Shown here: positions 56,269-64,000 of the stretch, piece by piece
Position numbering within the stretch: the stretch's first letter is position 1
Layout: every line of letters starts with the position of its first letter
Assembly: GCA_034437895.1 (NCBI GenBank)
Contig: DAOTTO010000042.1
Coordinates: 1-64,000, forward strand
Reading direction: 5' to 3'
DNA length: 64,000 bases
Source of the DNA: JANRLJ01 sp034437895
GTDB lineage: Bacteria > Chloroflexota > Anaerolineae > Aggregatilineales > Phototrophicaceae
The notes under the pieces: generated by a model
What the model saw: only the letters and a program-made list of their open reading frames with translations
Database searches by the model: none
What the model was told of the DNA's origin: nothing
Made by a program: the position numbers and the translations under genes

Positions 56269-57768
56269 ATGAGTTGGGACAACGACCCCTACAACATTCT
56301 GGGCATTCCTACTAGCGCCCCAGCGGAAGAAATCAAGGCAGCTTACCGGCGCATCGCCCGGCGCTTACACCCGGATGTAAATCCGACTAATCCTGGCGCT
56401 GGTATCCAGTTTAAGGATGTCACGACGGCGTATGAATTACTGATCGACCCAGATCGCAGACAGCGATATGACGATCAGATGAGAAAGCGCCAAGCCAATG
56501 AGGACATGTATTTTACGCTGCGAGTCACGGCCAGTAAACGTGTCATCACGTCAATTCCAGAGCCGCAAGTTATCTATCTACTGGCGGAAATTTTTCCCGA
56601 TCCGCGTGCGATAGAACAACAGCATAAGCACCAAACACGCTTAAATCTGACGCTGGTACTCGATCATAGCAATTCGATGGCAGGCACACGGCTGGAAAAA
56701 GTGAAAGTCGCCGCACATCAAATTGTCGATAATATGTCTCCAGAAGACATTCTTTCGGTCATCATCTTCAATGATCGCGCAGATGTCATCATCCCAGCAA
56801 CCTATGTCAAAGATAAACCTGCGCTAAAAGCCAAGATCAGTATGATGGTCGCGGCGGGCGGCACAGAGATTTTTCATGGGTTGTCTAAAGGCGTAGAACA
56901 AACAAGAAAATATCTGGGGCCAAGATTAGTTAATCATATCATTCTGCTGACGGATGGCCATACTTTTGGCGACCAAGACCGCTGCATTGAACTGGCCGAA
57001 CAAGCAACTAAAGAAGGCATTAGCATCAGTGCGATGGGCTTAGGACATGATTGGAACGATAAATTTTTGGATAGTATCGCCTCTAAAACAGGCGGCAACT
57101 CATCATTCATCAATTCGCCGGGTGCGGTTGTACGCTTTCTAAATGACCATGTGCGTAATTTATCCAATGCCTTTGCGGAACGGATGCGCCTTTGCGTTGC
57201 ACCCGACCCCGATATTCAGTTTGAACAAGTCTTTAAGCTCGCGCCCCATCCCCAACCCCTCGAAACCGAAGAAGGCTATATCCCTATAGGCAACCTACAG
57301 GGAAACCGCCCCATTTCGGTACTGCTTCAATTTCAAATGCCGGGCGCTATGCCACCTGGTTTTCGATTCGTGGCCCGCTTAATGGCTGTGGGCGATATCC
57401 TGCAAAATAAGTATCAAAATCTACAAACTATCAGCGACATCTCTCTGGAAATTAAAGATAATCCCGCTGCACATGAAGACCCGCCTTCGGTGATTTTAGA
57501 AGCATTAAGTAAGCTCACCCTGTATCGGTTACAAGAACGTGCAAATGACGCAGTGGAAGCGGGGGATGTTCAAGAGGCAACCCGCAGGCTAGAGAACCTT
57601 GCTACCCGCTTGCTGGCAATGGGCGAAGAGGATTTAGCAGGCCAAGCCCTTTCAGAAGCGCGGCGGGTTGCCCATACCAGAGATTTATCGGATAAAGGGC
57701 GTAAGACCTTAAAGTATCAAACCCGTCATTTACTGCTTAGCTCATCAACCGGGGATTCAACAGAATGA
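56269..57768 (+). CDS. DnaJ domain fused to a von Willebrand factor A domain
   Basis: 499 residues. The J-domain (5-71) has intact HPD at 34-36, so it can stimulate an Hsp70 ATPase. The vWA domain (~125-300) has a full MIDAS: DHSNS (132-136), Thr199 in GGTE and Asp229 in LLTDG. A C-terminal region continues with beta and alpha-helical segments, including a TPR-like stretch (AVEAGDVQEATRRLENLATRLL). I know of no standard family with this order. Its stop overlaps the next start (ATGA). dnaK lies 2.4 kb downstream. Likely a phosphorylation-controlled co-chaperone or adaptor (inference). Confidence 0.88.
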   Translation: MSWDNDPYNILGIPTSAPAEEIKAAYRRIARRLHPDVNPTNPGAGIQFKDVTTAYELLIDPDRRQRYDDQMRKRQANEDMYFTLRVTASKRVITSIPEPQVIYLLAEIFPDPRAIEQQHKHQTRLNLTLVLDHSNSMAGTRLEKVKVAAHQIVDNMSPEDILSVIIFNDRADVIIPATYVKDKPALKAKISMMVAAGGTEIFHGLSKGVEQTRKYLGPRLVNHIILLTDGHTFGDQDRCIELAEQATKEGISISAMGLGHDWNDKFLDSIASKTGGNSSFINSPGAVVRFLNDHVRNLSNAFAERMRLCVAPDPDIQFEQVFKLAPHPQPLETEEGYIPIGNLQGNRPISVLLQFQMPGAMPPGFRFVARLMAVGDILQNKYQNLQTISDISLEIKDNPAAHEDPPSVILEALSKLTLYRLQERANDAVEAGDVQEATRRLENLATRLLAMGEEDLAGQALSEARRVAHTRDLSDKGRKTLKYQTRHLLLSSSTGDSTE

Positions 57769-58262
57769 GAAACTGTCCTAACTGTGGCAATAAAAACCGC
57801 GAGGGGACACTCTTTTGCGAAGAATGTGGTCAAGATTTACGAGAACACAATCTAACCGTACCGACACGCCAGCTTGAAGAGCTTCCCAATGACCTCGCAT
57901 CCAGAGCAACTTGGGGGACAGCCAGTTTCGGTAAACAATCCCATATTATCGTTCACATCCGGGACGCATCCGAGCCTGTGACTTTACAACTCCAAGATCG
58001 CACCATTGTAGGTCGTAAGGATGATACCAGCGTCCGTCAGCCAGATTTTGACCTCACCCCTTTCGGCGCACTGGAAAAAGGGGTTTCTCGTATCCATGCC
58101 ATTATTGAACGGAGTGATGATACCCTCACACTAGTGGATATGGGCAGTTCCAATGGAACCCATCTCAATGGTCAGCGCCTTATCCCCGATCAACCCCGCG
58201 TCTTACGTGACGGGGACGAAATTCGCTTTGGTAAACTGGTCGCACATATTTACTTTAAGTAA
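57765..58262 (+). CDS. Zinc-ribbon and FHA domain protein
   Basis: 165 residues. The N-terminal zinc ribbon has Cys4, Cys7, Cys18 and Cys21. A forkhead-associated domain (~70-165) has TIVGRKDD, GVSRIHAIIE and DMGSSNGTHLNGQRL, the phosphothreonine-binding loops. FHA domains read phosphothreonine, so this is the natural reader of the kinase encoded three genes upstream. The ATG overlaps the DnaJ-vWA stop codon by 4 bp. Confidence 0.9.
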   Translation: MRNCPNCGNKNREGTLFCEECGQDLREHNLTVPTRQLEELPNDLASRATWGTASFGKQSHIIVHIRDASEPVTLQLQDRTIVGRKDDTSVRQPDFDLTPFGALEKGVSRIHAIIERSDDTLTLVDMGSSNGTHLNGQRLIPDQPRVLRDGDEIRFGKLVAHIYFK

Positions 58263-58278
58263 CATCTGGAGAAACAAA

Positions 58279-58527
58279 GTGGCTAATTATAGCATTCTCG
58301 TCCATATTTCCAACTCTGAACCCGTAAAAATTGATGTTGAAGAAATCCCGACACCAGCCGATACCTGCGTTATTGGTAAGAATCCGCGTGAACGTAGCGA
58401 CAAAGAACTTACTTGGCTTGATGAAGGGGTAACGATGGTTATCTTCCCTTGGTGGCGTATTAACTATATTCAAGTGCTGCCCAACCAAGAAGAACAATTG
58501 GAATTCCCTCTGCCGTTTAAAGATTAA
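58279..58527 (+). CDS. Small protein of unknown function in the kinase operon
   Basis: 82 residues from GTG at 58279, with GGAG ten bases upstream; the frame extends further back inside the FHA gene but that part is a shadow. Begins [20 protein letters not shown] and looks like a compact beta fold with an aromatic cluster [11 protein letters not shown]. No domain recognised. It sits 16 bp after the FHA gene and 14 bp before a response regulator, so it belongs to the operon. Confidence 0.65.
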   Translation: MANYSILVHISNSEPVKIDVEEIPTPADTCVIGKNPRERSDKELTWLDEGVTMVIFPWWRINYIQVLPNQEEQLEFPLPFKD

Positions 58528-58541
58528 GTGTATGTGTAGCT

Positions 58542-59282
58542 ATGACCAGTAAACTACCTAGAACAAATCAACGAGAAGGCAAGCGTATTCTCGTTGTCGA
58601 TGATGAACCCCGTATGATCGGCTTCATCCGCATGAATTTGGAACTTGAAGGCCATCAGGTTTTGGAAGCGCACAGCGGATTAGAGGCATTAGAGGCGATC
58701 CGCACCAAACTGCCCGATGTCGTGCTGCTAGATGTGATGATGCCCGAACTAGACGGGTTTGAAACCCTAAAAATGCTGCGTGAATTTTCCAGCATTCCCG
58801 TCATTATGCTCACCGCCAAAGGCGAGGAAAACGATAAAGTCTATGGGCTGGAATTAGGCGCGGACGATTACGTCACCAAGCCGTTTGGCCCACGCGAGCT
58901 TTCCAGCCGCATTAAAGCTGTGCTGCGCCGTGCTGATATGCCCTCCAGCGGCCCCGATCAGGCGGTTCTTAGGATTGATGATCGCCTTCAGGTGGATTTC
59001 AACCGCAGAGAAGTCATCGTGAGCGGAGAGCATATCAAATTACGCCCCACAGAATATCGCCTTCTGTATCATCTCATTGAAAATGCGGGCTGGACTGTGC
59101 CGCATGACCAGCTTCTTGCCAAAGTCTGGGGTTACGAATACCGAGACGAAGCCCATTATGTTCGCCTTTACGTCAATTACCTGCGCGAAAAAATTGAAGA
59201 AGACCCCTCCAAACCTAAATACATCCTCACAGAACGGGGTGTAGGCTATCGCTTTATTGATTTTAAGCGCCAGCCCGTTTAA
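58542..59282 (+). CDS. OmpR-family response regulator (orphan)
   Basis: 246 residues. Receiver domain with VVDDEPR, phospho-acceptor Asp64 ([13 protein letters not shown]) and Lys of VTKPFG; winged-helix DNA-binding domain ([35 protein letters not shown]). No sensor histidine kinase is adjacent. The neighbours are a Ser/Thr kinase, phosphatase and FHA protein, which suggests the regulator may be fed by Ser/Thr phosphorylation or by a distant kinase (inference). Confidence 0.92.
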   Translation: MTSKLPRTNQREGKRILVVDDEPRMIGFIRMNLELEGHQVLEAHSGLEALEAIRTKLPDVVLLDVMMPELDGFETLKMLREFSSIPVIMLTAKGEENDKVYGLELGADDYVTKPFGPRELSSRIKAVLRRADMPSSGPDQAVLRIDDRLQVDFNRREVIVSGEHIKLRPTEYRLLYHLIENAGWTVPHDQLLAKVWGYEYRDEAHYVRLYVNYLREKIEEDPSKPKYILTERGVGYRFIDFKRQPV

Positions 59283-59434
59283 GTTTCTTCTTTCATGAGG
59301 TCTGTCATCGCACGCCAAGTTTTGACGTGCGACAAGACTCCCCTGCCAGTTTCTTGCGACAGACCTTGTTTCAACGTACAATTGTCCTGAATACGTACAA
59401 CGTCCCAACAACCTGCCCCCTTAAGGAGGGTTTT

Positions 59435-59965
59435 GTGTCTAACTATAAAATCGTCGTCACCGGGCCTTTTAACTCCGGCAAGACCGAATTTATCAAAACT
59501 ATTTCCGACATTGATGTCGTCAATACCGAGCGCAAAATCACGACTGAAGATCGGGGCATCAAGGCGGAAACTACCGTCGCAATGGATTATGGACGAGTCA
59601 AAGTCGACGACGATACCCTCTCCCTTTATGGTACGCCCGGACAGACACGCTTTGATTTTATGTGGGAAATTGTCTCCAGCGAGATGAATGCCTTTATCGT
59701 GTTGGTTGATAGCACCGATGCACCCTCTTTCCCGGAAGCGGCAGAGCTGATTCGCCATTTTACCGGTTTCGTCAAAGTCCCTTATCTGATTGTCGCCAAT
59801 AAAACCGATCTTCCCGGCGCAGCACGGATTGATGAAGTCCGACGCGGTACAAAAGCGGATAGCAACATCACCGTTATGCCATGCGTCTCCAAACAAAAAA
59901 CTAGCGTCCGCCAAGTACTTCTCCAAATGGTAGACCTCCTCAAACGCGAAAACGCCAAAGGCTAA
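59435..59965 (+). CDS. Small Ras-like GTPase (COG2229/MglA-like)
   Basis: 176 residues from GTG at 59435, six bases after AAGGAGG; the longer frame upstream has no ribosome site. G1 TGPFNSGKTEF, G3 LYGTPGQTRFDF, G4 ANKTDLPG and a C-terminal amphipathic helix. This matches the single-domain GTPases of COG2229, relatives of SRP-receptor beta and MglA, often seen with roadblock proteins and signalling kinases. No roadblock partner is in the window. Followed by a terminator, closing the operon. Confidence 0.88.
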   Translation: MSNYKIVVTGPFNSGKTEFIKTISDIDVVNTERKITTEDRGIKAETTVAMDYGRVKVDDDTLSLYGTPGQTRFDFMWEIVSSEMNAFIVLVDSTDAPSFPEAAELIRHFTGFVKVPYLIVANKTDLPGAARIDEVRRGTKADSNITVMPCVSKQKTSVRQVLLQMVDLLKRENAKG

Positions 59966-59970
59966 TACAA

Positions 59971-60004
59971 AACAGGGGGGTTCTAAGACCTCCTGTTGTT
60001 TTTA
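59971..60004 (+). terminator. Intrinsic terminator after the GTPase gene
   Basis: Stem built from AACAGG (59971-59976) with GGT (59979-59981) against ACC and CCTGTT (ending 59997), followed by GTTTTT. It closes the kinase-to-GTPase operon and isolates dnaK. Confidence 0.75.
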
Positions 60005-60105
60005 ATTCGCCTTGTTAATGGCGTTTATAGGCTTTAAAAACTCCTCTAATACATTTTTGACACATCTATGACATGTCTCCAACACACCTCATCTACACTG
60101 ATGTA

Positions 60106-60125
60106 TGTAACAAAAATTTGTGACA
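60106..60125. promoter_or_regulatory. Near-perfect inverted repeat in the dnaK leader, possible operator
   Basis: TGTAACAAA (60106-60114) and TTTGTGACA (60117-60125), 8 of 9 bases complementary with a 2-base spacer, just before the ribosome site of dnaK. A TACACT -10-like hexamer is at 60094-60099. It is not the CIRCE element of HrcA, and its size fits a dimeric repressor. Confidence 0.45.
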
Positions 60126-60138
60126 TTCGAGGTGAACC

Positions 60139-62031
60139 ATGAGTAAAACAGTAGGAATAGACTTAGGAACGACGAATTCTGTCGTCGCGGTGATGGAAGG
60201 TGGCGAAGCTGTTGTCATCGCCAATGCGGAAGGTAATCGCACAACGCCATCTATTGTTGCTTTTAACAAAAACAAAGAACGGCTAGTCGGGGAAGCCGCC
60301 AAACGTCAAGCAGTCGTTAATCCAGAAAACACCGTTTTCTCGATCAAACGCTTTATGGGTAAGAATTTTGATGAAACTCAGGTAGAAGCCTCTCGCCTAC
60401 CCTATCACATCATCGCAGGCCCAGCCGGAGACAGCCGTGTCGATATTCCCGCAGTAGGGAAAAATTACACGCCCCAAGAAATTAGCGCGATGATCCTCAC
60501 CAAACTCAAGCGCGATGCTGAAGCCTATCTTGGTGAAGAAGTCACCAAAGCCGTTATCACGGTTCCAGCGTACTTTAACGATAGCCAGCGCCAAGCAACA
60601 AAAGATGCTGGCAAAATTGCTGGCTTAGAAGTGCTACGTATTATCAATGAGCCGACAGCGGCATCATTGGCTTACGGTTTGGATAAGAAGGAGACAGAAA
60701 CTATTCTCGTCTTCGACCTCGGCGGTGGTACATTTGATGTGTCGATCCTCGAAGTTGGCGACGGGGTGATCGAAGTGCGTTCCACCAGCGGCGATACCCA
60801 TCTCGGTGGTGATGATTGGGATCAGGTCATCGTCGATTGGTTAGCAGACGAATTTAAGAAAGAAACAAGCATCGACTTGCGAAATGATCGTCAGGCGCTG
60901 CAACGCTTGAAGGAAGCTGCCGAAAAAGCCAAAGTCGAACTTTCGAATACGGTGCAAACGGACATCAACCTGCCCTTCATTACGGCAGATTCGAGCGGCC
61001 CGCGCCACTTGAACGTCACGCTAACCCGCGCCCAATTCGAGAAATTGAGCGCCGCGTTGGTTGCCAGACTGAATGGCCCCGTTAAACAGGCACTATCTGA
61101 CGCGGGTTTGAATAAAGAGCAAATTGATGAGGTTGTCCTAGTCGGCGGATCAATCCGTATGCCAATGGTGCAGGATTTAGTCCAGAATATGATCGGCAAA
61201 GCACCGAATAAGAGCGTCAATCCTGACGAAGTGGTCGCGTTGGGCGCAGCACTCCAAGCAGGCGTTCTCGCAGGCGAAGTAACCGATGTTTTGCTGCTTG
61301 ATGTAACGCCGTTGAGCCTCGGTCTGGAAACGATGGGTAGTGTGATGACGCGACTCATTGAACGTAACTCGACCATCCCAACGCAAAAATCCGAAATTTT
61401 CTCGACTGCGGCGGATAATCAAACCGCGGTGGATATTCACGTCCTGCAAGGTGAACGCCCGATGGCGGCGGACAACATGACGCTCGGACACTTCCGGTTG
61501 GAAGGGCTTCCTATTGCAGCACGCGGTGTGCCACAAGTCGAAGTCATGTTTGATATTGATGCCAACGGTATCTTGAGCGTCACTGCAACCGATAAGGCAA
61601 CGGGCAAAGCACAAAAGATCACTGTGACCGCCTCGACCAATCTTTCATCAAATGAAGTGGAGCAATTGGTCAAACAGGCTGAACAAAATCGTGCGGAAGA
61701 TGAACGCCGTCATGAATTGGCGAAAGCCCGTAATGATGCCGACGCGCTGATTTATCAGACAGAAAAAGCCCTGAACGATTTGGGCGATAAAGTTCCGGCG
61801 AGTGACCGTGCGACCATCCAACAGCAAATTCAGGCCGTGCGTGAATCCGTCGGACAAAATAACGTCAAGGCCATCAAAACAGCCACACAAACGCTGCAAA
61901 ACGCGACTTACGCTCTCTCTCAGCAGATGTATTCTGCCGAACAGAACGCGGCTAACGGCGGCAGCGCCAACCCCTATAATGGGCAAACTGAACCCGATGA
62001 TGTGGTTGAAGGGCAGTTTACCGAAGCCTAA
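60139..62031 (+). CDS. dnaK: Chaperone DnaK (Hsp70)
   Basis: 630 residues. Complete Hsp70: ATPase domain starting [18 protein letters not shown], phosphate loops [15 protein letters not shown] and [14 protein letters not shown], linker [13 protein letters not shown], substrate domain and helical lid, with an acidic tail. It folds and remodels proteins with a J-protein and GrpE, neither of which is adjacent; the only J-domain nearby is in the DnaJ-vWA fusion. GAGGTG serves as its ribosome site. Own terminator after it. Confidence 0.97.
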   Translation: MSKTVGIDLGTTNSVVAVMEGGEAVVIANAEGNRTTPSIVAFNKNKERLVGEAAKRQAVVNPENTVFSIKRFMGKNFDETQVEASRLPYHIIAGPAGDSRVDIPAVGKNYTPQEISAMILTKLKRDAEAYLGEEVTKAVITVPAYFNDSQRQATKDAGKIAGLEVLRIINEPTAASLAYGLDKKETETILVFDLGGGTFDVSILEVGDGVIEVRSTSGDTHLGGDDWDQVIVDWLADEFKKETSIDLRNDRQALQRLKEAAEKAKVELSNTVQTDINLPFITADSSGPRHLNVTLTRAQFEKLSAALVARLNGPVKQALSDAGLNKEQIDEVVLVGGSIRMPMVQDLVQNMIGKAPNKSVNPDEVVALGAALQAGVLAGEVTDVLLLDVTPLSLGLETMGSVMTRLIERNSTIPTQKSEIFSTAADNQTAVDIHVLQGERPMAADNMTLGHFRLEGLPIAARGVPQVEVMFDIDANGILSVTATDKATGKAQKITVTASTNLSSNEVEQLVKQAEQNRAEDERRHELAKARNDADALIYQTEKALNDLGDKVPASDRATIQQQIQAVRESVGQNNVKAIKTATQTLQNATYALSQQMYSAEQNAANGGSANPYNGQTEPDDVVEGQFTEA

Positions 62032-62057
62032 AGCAACGGTCTATCGCTAGAAGAAAA

Positions 62058-62087
62058 AATGAGGTCACGCGGCCTCGTTTTTCTTTT
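62058..62087 (+). terminator. Intrinsic terminator after dnaK
   Basis: 9-bp stem (62058-62066 / 62071-62079, two G-T pairs) with loop ACGC, followed by a T-rich tract. Confidence 0.8.
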
Positions 62088-62136
62088 ACACTGCAACATT
62101 TTAACGCTTCAAAACGTATACTTTAAACAAATTAGA

Positions 62137-62256
62137 AGTTACGCAGTTCATAGTGATTAGTTTTTAGTCGAGGCAGTATCTAAAGGAAAATCTTTAACCT
62201 TACTAAAAACTATAAACTAATAAATTTTGCCGCAAAACTTGTTCAAGTGCGTAAGT
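62137..62256. repeat. Foldback element, possible MITE remnant
   Basis: About 120 bp bounded by AGTTACGCA (62137-62145) and TGCGTAAGT (62248-62256), 8 of 9 bases inverted. Internally, the inverted repeat 62156-62168 / 62202-62221 matches apart from a 7-base insert. No coding capacity. The rest of the 62088-62296 intergenic stretch shows nothing else except the hsp20 ribosome site. The ends resemble terminal inverted repeats of IS-related miniature elements, but no clear target-site duplication is visible. Confidence 0.4.
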
Positions 62257-62296
62257 CCTAACAAATATCGCTTCTATTCGAGAGGATCAAAAGATT

Positions 62297-62743
62297 ATGA
62301 CAGAGCAAAACCCCAACAAATTTGACCCCGTAAAAGAATTTGTCAGCCTACGAGATAACCTCACCAAAGCCGTCGAACAGGGTTTAAAAACGGTTGCAGG
62401 CAGTGGTACGACCTTCCCAGCAGTGGATGTCTATGAAACAGCGGATTCCGTCGTTATCCGCACCGAGCCTATGATCGGCACGTTGCCTGCCAGCATCGAA
62501 GTAAGTATGGAAAACGACAACTTGGTTATCAGCGGCGAAAATATCAATGACTTAGAGGTCCCCGATACAGCCTATATATGGCGTGAACTGCGCTTTGGCA
62601 AATTCGCGCGCGTCGTAAAAATCCCGCGCAAAGTTCGCGCAGATCAAGCAGTGGCAAAATTCAAAAATGGTGTTTTGACGATTACGCTACCCAAAATCCC
62701 AGAAAGCAGCAGCCAAATTATCCACATCACACCAGCGGAATAA
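62297..62743 (+). CDS. Small heat shock protein Hsp20/alpha-crystallin family
   Basis: 148 residues. A short N-terminal helical part is followed by the alpha-crystallin domain (~55-140): FPAVDVYETADSVVIRTE, LVISGENI, WRELRFGKFARVVKIPRKV and KFKNGVLTITLPK, then a short C-terminal tail IIHITPAE. An ATP-independent holdase that keeps unfolded proteins ready for DnaK. AGAGGA precedes the ATG. Located after dnaK but separated by a terminator and a foldback repeat, so it is its own unit. Confidence 0.93.
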   Translation: MTEQNPNKFDPVKEFVSLRDNLTKAVEQGLKTVAGSGTTFPAVDVYETADSVVIRTEPMIGTLPASIEVSMENDNLVISGENINDLEVPDTAYIWRELRFGKFARVVKIPRKVRADQAVAKFKNGVLTITLPKIPESSSQIIHITPAE

Positions 62744-62747
62744 AAGA

Positions 62748-62770
62748 GGGGCAGTATGCCCCCATTTTAT
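62748..62770 (+). terminator. Terminator between hsp20 and the convergent ADA-like gene
   Basis: Stem GGGGC (62748-62752) / GCCCC (62758-62762), followed by a T run on the plus strand; the minus strand also reads into T-rich sequence, so it may serve both genes. Confidence 0.65.
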
Positions 62771-62790
62771 CGAACTGTTTAATTGTGCTT

Positions 62791-63837
62791 TTACGTCGTC
62801 TGTGGGACGATATGTTCGGCACGTAAACGCTCATATTCCTGCATAAATTCTGCTGCCATAATTGCCTTCTCATCTTCGGGCAAGAAACTGTAGAGAATGG
62901 CGTTTAAGGCGATCTGTTCCAAATCCTCTATGGTCAAACCACAGTGCTGAACTGCCGCTAAATATTCATCCGTGAGGCTGGATTTATAAAAGGCAGGCAT
63001 ATCCGTATTCAGCGTCACTTTAACATCAGCATCAAACAGATGGCGCAAAGGATAAGCCGCATACGATTGCGACCATCCATGACAAAGCGCACGCGCCAAT
63101 GATATGTCAAGGGCGATGTCTTTCTCGACCAACAAATTCAACACATCCGGCGCGTCTGCCGCACCCCGCCCATCAATGATACGACGTGGATTGAGGTGCT
63201 GAATAGCGGCAATAATCCCCTCACCTTGTAAAGAATCCCCTGCCTGCACGATACAAAATACATCTTTCTTTTGGGCATTGGTAAAGGGACGTTCAAACTG
63301 CCCAGCTGGTTGAACCTCCTCACGTCCACTTAAGCCGAGCGCGATCACGCCGCCCTTTTTGCCTGTGACGCTAGTTGCCCAACGGACGACATCATCAGCA
63401 CGGCGCGGCTCCTCACGCGGAACGATGAGAATCCAGCCCATGCGAATGCCCCACCCACGCTGCGCCCGATTACGACCATCGTTAAGCGCATCCATAAACT
63501 CATCGAAGCTCATCCCCGGCAGCATGTGTGAAATCGGATTTATGGCGACCTCAACGTATTTTACGTTCTGCTTGGCAAGCGCCACACCAAGATCATACAC
63601 AACGCGGGTCAAGTCGTCGGGATGGCGAAACCACCCTGTTAAAACACGAACAAGCTCATCCAACTTGGTATAATCGGGATTTTCTAACAGCTTAAACCAC
63701 TGCTGATAATTTTTGGTCGTCTCAGGAATATCATTTTGTTCAGCAATCAACATCAAGGTTTCTTTGCGATACGCCCCTTCAAGACGCACACGCAGTTCAA
63801 CTTTTGGCATGGCGCGGATGAATGTTTCTATAGACAT
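62791..63837 (-). CDS. Adenosine deaminase-fold protein lacking the metal site (predicted pseudoenzyme)
   Basis: 348 residues. It aligns by eye along the whole of adenosine deaminase: PKVELxVxLEGAxRxETL at 11-27, AGD at 199-201, NTD-x-PAF at 277-283 and SLTDEY at 287-292. However, HxH reads Arg16/Arg18, HAGE reads Gln198-Ala-Gly-Asp201, the HG block reads Asp222-Gly, and of the TDD pair only Asp279 remains (next residue Met280). So the zinc ligands and catalytic acid/base are almost all lost, while the surrounding fold motifs are kept. It follows pyrG by 16 bp with a good GAGG site. Possibly a nucleoside-binding or regulatory protein (inference). Confidence 0.85.
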   Translation of the reverse strand: MSIETFIRAMPKVELRVRLEGAYRKETLMLIAEQNDIPETTKNYQQWFKLLENPDYTKLDELVRVLTGWFRHPDDLTRVVYDLGVALAKQNVKYVEVAINPISHMLPGMSFDEFMDALNDGRNRAQRGWGIRMGWILIVPREEPRRADDVVRWATSVTGKKGGVIALGLSGREEVQPAGQFERPFTNAQKKDVFCIVQAGDSLQGEGIIAAIQHLNPRRIIDGRGAADAPDVLNLLVEKDIALDISLARALCHGWSQSYAAYPLRHLFDADVKVTLNTDMPAFYKSSLTDEYLAAVQHCGLTIEDLEQIALNAILYSFLPEDEKAIMAAEFMQEYERLRAEHIVPQTT

Positions 63838-63853
63838 TGTATGGTCCTCAAAA

Positions 63854-64000
63854 TCAATTTTCTGATTTGTCTTCTATCGCCTCAAGCGGCGTAATAGTAT
63901 GATTTGATACCCCCGCGTATTTCAAGGCGGCCTTGATAAAGGCATTGAACAAAGGATGCGGCGCATTTGGGCGGCTCAAAAATTCAGGATGGAACTGGCT
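63854..64000 (-). CDS. pyrG: CTP synthase PyrG (partial, C-terminal end only)
   Basis: The last 48 codons, read on the minus strand from the right edge, start with [28 protein letters not shown] contains the His and Glu of the glutaminase triad of CTP synthase, and the following residues are typical of its end. The stop is at 63854-63856, 16 bp before the ADA-like gene, which is therefore probably co-transcribed. Both concern nucleotide metabolism by fold. Confidence 0.9.
   Translation of the reverse strand, partial: SQFHPEFLSRPNAPHPLFNAFIKAALKYAGVSNHTITPLEAIEDKSEN

Noticed and set aside
59279..59926. 215-codon minus-strand open frame opposite the small GTPase
   Set aside because: It mirrors the GTPase gene, which has clear G motifs; the minus-strand translation has no family features and no ribosome site.
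60891..61614. Long minus-strand open frames opposite dnaK
   Set aside because: Antisense shadows of a highly conserved gene; a common effect of biased codon use.
62791..63837. Functional adenosine deaminase
   Set aside because: Nearly all metal ligands and catalytic residues are replaced, although the fold motifs align.
1..64000. CRISPR array, prophage or complete insertion sequence
   Set aside because: No regularly spaced direct repeats, no phage structural genes and no transposase reading frame were seen.

Overview
The window looks like ordinary chromosome from a bacterium of the phylum Chloroflexota, probably Anaerolineae-like. This is inferred from the gene style: secreted SH3 and YkuD proteins, PKD lipoproteins, STAND/TPR regulators, a type 2 IPP isomerase and eukaryote-like kinases. 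I cannot run a marker-gene tree. Base composition is moderate and even. I see no phage, no CRISPR array, no complete insertion sequence and no rRNA. Two tRNA genes (Glu-CTC and Leu-GAG) are present, both on the minus strand and both without an encoded CCA.

Layout. 1-4195 (minus): hisG (cut by the window edge), hisZ and two tandem L,D-transpeptidases. 4448-8053 (plus): a secreted five-SH3 protein and a TPR protein. 8050-9809 (minus): YigZ and a P-loop ATPase. 9901-14169: a queuosine-precursor transporter facing a fused indolepyruvate:ferredoxin oxidoreductase. 14170-14777: a long non-coding stretch with a strongly folded, unassigned RNA-like element and tRNA-Glu. 14778-19670 (minus): an S41 protease, SmpB, an unknown protein and a STAND regulator in one tight operon. 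19787-22792: a hybrid sensor kinase and a TPR/TM protein. 22937-29666: tRNA-Leu, then plsX-fabF-trmFO-aminotransferase-hflX and a small membrane protein. 29736-33711 (minus): a response regulator, sensor kinase and secreted propeller. 33847-43305 (plus): an 8xPKD lipoprotein, a THUMP methyltransferase, a DUF348/G5 propeller lipoprotein and a glycosidase-like/O-antigen-ligase fusion. 43356-48175: a macro-domain protein and a tightly overlapping polysaccharide operon (UXS-like SDR, O-antigen ligase, GtrA, GT4). 48245-53155: a thioesterase, an orphan BchI-type ATPase, a membrane protein, acpP, fni and hemW.

53293-59965 is the most system-like region. A Ser/Thr kinase with a PQQ propeller, a PP2C phosphatase, a DnaJ-vWA fusion, a zinc-ribbon/FHA protein, an 82-aa unknown, an orphan OmpR-type regulator and a Ras-like small GTPase are co-directional with short gaps or overlaps. 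dnaK and hsp20 follow. This resembles the kinase/phosphatase/vWA triad known as TerY-P, but its vWA partner carries a J-domain and sits close to DnaK. I infer a phosphorylation-controlled chaperone or stress module.

At the right edge, pyrG (cut by the edge) is followed by an adenosine-deaminase-fold protein that has lost nearly all metal-binding and catalytic residues.
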